This document shows positions 60,730 to 64,000 of a stretch of DNA of 64,000 nt, one piece after another. The DNA is from Marisa cornuarietis (lineage: Eukaryota; Mollusca; Gastropoda; Architaenioglossa; Ampullariidae): the NCBI GenBank assembly GCA_004794655.1, contig SMMW01000585.1, forward strand, positions 6,894,001 to 6,958,000. Direction: 5' to 3'. The notes under the pieces are model-generated. The model was not told where the DNA came from. It searched no databases and saw only the letters and a list, made by a program, of their open reading frames with translations. The translations under genes were made by a program, and so were the position numbers. Positions within the stretch are counted from its first letter, which is position 1, and each line of letters opens with the position of its first letter.

Positions 60730-63700
60730 TATATTTTGACTTTCAATTTGGTTGTATATAAAGTGTCATGTAATTTGTACTAGTGTGCCATGTATAAATA
60801 TTTACAATATGACACACATATATATATATATATATAGAGCGAGAGAGAGAGAAAAAAAAAATCAAGGTCTATGTTTACTAAGGACATACGCACACATGCA
60901 CCAAATGATGCCGATGATAAATTTTCTCACGATGTAGCTGAAAATGGCGTCGCACTGGAAGCTGAACATTGTCTCCTGATCTTGTATTTGTATGAAGTTA
61001 CGTCTGTCTATTTCATATTTCGCATATAAGAACTGTCAAGAATAGTAATATGCTTAACCAGTTGATAAAACGTTAACAAGTGACAAACCAAAACAATCTT
61101 CATCGCAGAACAAACCAGCAAAGCCAAATACAATGTTTTTCTGATAATATTGCTTTCGAACAATCGTACTTCTAAGATAGCAACAAATCAGGAGAGTCAG
61201 AACTTGAGAAGTGTAAATGTTGTTCATATCACAGGAGCCTTAATTTAGCAATAAATTTAGCAATATTCCTGTTATAAACTATTATAACATTATATAGGGC
61301 ATCAAATGTCAGTATTAGGGAAAATTTGCCAGTCTTATACGACCTATATTCAATATGATCTGTTCCTGGTTTAGTGCCTCCTTTATCTGAAGGTTCTGTG
61401 TCTTTTTTGTCGTTTGGCGCATCCGCCACTGCTCAGTATATAAACAGCCTCCCACACAGTCACCAAATTAGGACGTTTGGTAAAACAATCTCTTATCAAG
61501 CAAAAGTAACACGTACAGATAGACATAGGTACGGTCATCCCCCCCACACACACGCGCACACACACACACACACGCACACACGCACACAGATACACTTATA
61601 CATTGACTGCAGGTGCCCTGGATGATGTATGCGGGAAATTTTCTGCAGTAACCAAAATGGCTGTACTGAATTCCCGCCAGTCAGTCGCTTACCGATGTGG
61701 AAAAGTAAAATTACTGTTGTCTGCAGGCTCGCCACCACCTATCAATCAAACGGCCTCGCCACTTTCCTAGCCTAGCTACTTAACCGACCTAGTCACCTTC
61801 CTGGCCCAGCCACCTGACCGGGCTACCTACACAAAAACTGTCTGCTTCCAAGCGGGAAAAGGTCTTTAAAGGACAAGACGAGTTCAACATTTTCTCTTTA
61901 TGATTGGGTTAGGTTTATTTTAGAATAATAATTCCCAAAATATGAGTACATAATTATCAACTGCTACCAGGACAGCACAAGAAAGTTTATCTCCTATACT
62001 GGGGAGTTCTGTTGCGCGCAGGTAGTATTTGTCAAGGACCTTCATTACTGGATAAGCGACTCAGGTTTATGCCTGGTGTAAGTCTCGGTTTTCCCTTAGA
62101 CAGGCCTCGTGTTTCCGTTCTTTGTTTGCATACCTGAAATAAATTCTTATAGTAGATGTTTTGTTTTCGTAACAGAACAATTTATAGAATTTTTCCCAAA
62201 AATCAAAAACAATGTTTTTTTTAATTGTTAGTGGTAAAACAAGTCAGTAGCATCTGTTGTGATGATGTTTTTATTTCATAAAATTGTCGAAAAATCTAAA
62301 TGCGTTTTCTATAAACAAACAAAATACATTTAACAGAAAATACTGATTATTTTGCAATCAATCTTCTTTAACAAGGTTCTGATGACAGAAAAGCTGAATT
62401 TATCACTTCTAAAATTACTTCTACTTTAGGAAGATCCGCCATTTTGACAGAAAACGGAAGCGAAAGCCCTCGTTGTTAGGGTTTGTTACGATTGGTCACT
62501 CCTATAATAGAGCAAAGAGGCAACGAGACACTTATCCAGTGAATGAAGGTCCGTGGTATTTGTAGCAGCGAGTGTGTTGCCGTTTAAACTCTTCGAGTAT
62601 TTTTTTAGCTGTTCCAAGCACGCACATCAACGGTGCCCTCATACTGTCAAATGTTTTTACCACTGTGCTGGATAAGGATACGACTGATGATGTGTTTATG
62701 ACTGTCATGATGTTACTTCTAGACTAGACGGGGTAGAAGCCGTCGGCGTTGCATGTCTGGTGTTTGATCTTTGTTTTGTATAGTAAGCACTGTTGTAGGA
62801 AGATCTCTTCGTTTTACTGAAAGTCCTTAACCTGCTTGTACTGTATAAGTGACTGGATAACAATCAATTTTGAAATGTTTTGAGCAAAATATTGAGTGCG
62901 GTGTGGGAACGAAGTTCTCACGGCACGTTTGGACAAAGCAGAGATCTGTATATACACATCTTTGATCAAAGTTAATCCACTGGTGTTTGCTGCCATTATC
63001 TTTAAGATTTCCTTAATGTGTACATAAAAACTCCATCTGAGTGTCAAAGAGAACATTCAGCAACAGCATATTGTGTCCTGGTTTGTTTTCTTTAACCGAG
63101 GATTGCATTTTTGCTCTTCGAATTCAGGTCACACAGACGACGCTATTTTTATCATTAGTTCCCTGTCGTCACTTCTGGTTTTCTCGACAAATTCATGTGT
63201 GATTAAAAGATAAACAGTAACATATGACATTTGTCATAAAATACCACCGGAATATATTTTTGTGATACTTTATGCTCTATTTCCAGCGATTACCGATGAG
63301 CGCTCGCGTTGTCCTTTAAGTAATACCGTAGCTTTCCAAAGCCATAGATTTTCCAGTTTCTGTTCCCCGGAATTACCGCAGAAAACGGAGTTTTCTTAGA
63401 TTCTACCAAAGTCTGGAATTGCACCCTAGATCTTCAATAGTCTTCTGAGTCCAGCATGATGAAGCCACTCTTTCGGCTCTGGCACTGGTACCAGTCCCCT
63501 ACCCAGGCCTAGTACCCCATCCCTTGCCTGCAGAGCTAAGCTTCGCTGATTGTGACAAGCAACAATTCTTTACTGCACGGCTAGAAAACAGAAGAAAATC
63601 TTCGCTTTTCTCCATAGACAGGGAATTCCACAGCTCGGCGCTGCAGCAGGGCTAGAGGCGTATCACACAATCATCAAAAGTTTTCAGAAGGTTGATATCG

Positions 63701-63740
63701 GTAAAGATAATCAGAAGAAAAGGAAGAAATATAAGGGCGT
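60730..63740. other. Non-coding spacer after copy 3
   Basis: No exon recognised. Contains a (TA)(GA) run near 60810-60850, a CA run near 61545-61590, and AT-rich sequence. The minus-strand open frame at 61229-61429 has no supporting splice or domain evidence. Confidence 0.4.
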
Positions 63741-63749
63741 CAGTAACAG

Positions 63750-63990
63750 TGTTTACGGAAGCAGATGCCTGACTGCTGACGGTGTTATACTAAGGCTCAC
63801 CTTTATTCACGAAGTGGTTTAGTCGTCGAGAACTTCCACCTGAACAATGTTCCTGTCTAGTTACGTGTTACTGATGCTACGACACTGTCATAAAATGACG
63901 AGTCAGTCACACGGATGGCGATTTCCACACTGCGATTATCAGCATGATACAGAAGATGCAGCAGACTATGATAAAGACCACGTAAATAAA
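63750..63990. repeat. 5' flank block of helical-protein cluster, copy C
   Basis: Repeats the 57460-57690 block in the same orientation at the right edge of the window (GTGTTTACGGAAGC, TGACTGCTGACGG, GTCGAGAACTTCCACC, CGGATGGCGATTT). In the earlier block copy 3 begins about 190 bases further on, so a further copy may begin just outside the window. Confidence 0.6.
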
Positions 63991-64000
63991 GATCATTACA

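Noticed and set aside
61229..61429. Minus-strand frame with a hydrophilic start (MADAPNDKK if read from GTG)
   Set aside because: Needs a GTG start, has no downstream exon, and its start CAGTGGCGGATG looks like a transposon terminus.

Overview
The window is animal nuclear DNA, AT-rich, with long GT-AG introns, many microsatellites and decayed transposons. Gene content (a mitochondrial-clan P450, a BTB/C2H2 factor, an aldose-reductase-like AKR) and repeat types suggest a lophotrochozoan, most likely a gastropod mollusc; this is inferred from style, not from a species marker. All gene models were assembled by hand from splice signals and checked for reading-phase agreement at every junction.

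Layout. (1) 1562-7830, minus: a complete mitochondrial-clan cytochrome P450, nine coding exons plus a noncoding first exon behind a TATA box, 526 residues. (2) 12248-29576, minus: a 15-exon gene for a 1979-residue BTB and C2H2 zinc-finger protein with an unusual N-terminal Tyr-His/Gly-Gln repeat region and polyglutamine at the C-terminus; its longest 3' introns carry a decayed hAT-like transposon and a LINE 3' end. (3) 29.6-36.3 kb: no convincing coding sequence. (4) 36291-45883, minus: a ten-exon aldo-keto reductase (315 residues) with an intact Asp-Tyr-Lys-His tetrad; a decayed reverse-transcriptase fragment sits in one intron. (5) 46-64 kb, plus: a tandem cluster built from a small secreted helical protein gene. 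Copy 1 (48185-51570) is complete, copy 2 (54487-54915) is a relic, copy 3 (57815-59901) has four of five exons recognisable, and the last 270 bases of the window repeat the 5' flank of copy 3, so the array probably continues.

The cluster in (5) is the most interesting part. The encoded 193-residue protein has a signal peptide, four predicted amphipathic helices, an exon with a short Cys-Cys loop, and five exons with intron phases 1-0-0-0. That is the gene plan of vertebrate long-chain class I helical cytokines (growth hormone, erythropoietin, IL-6, G-CSF). Sequence identity to any known cytokine is not something I can see, so the cytokine assignment is an inference from architecture. The two readable copies also share two small hairpins in the 3' UTR. 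A piece of the AKR promoter region is copied between copies 2 and 3, which points to tandem segmental duplication with a period near 9-10 kb.
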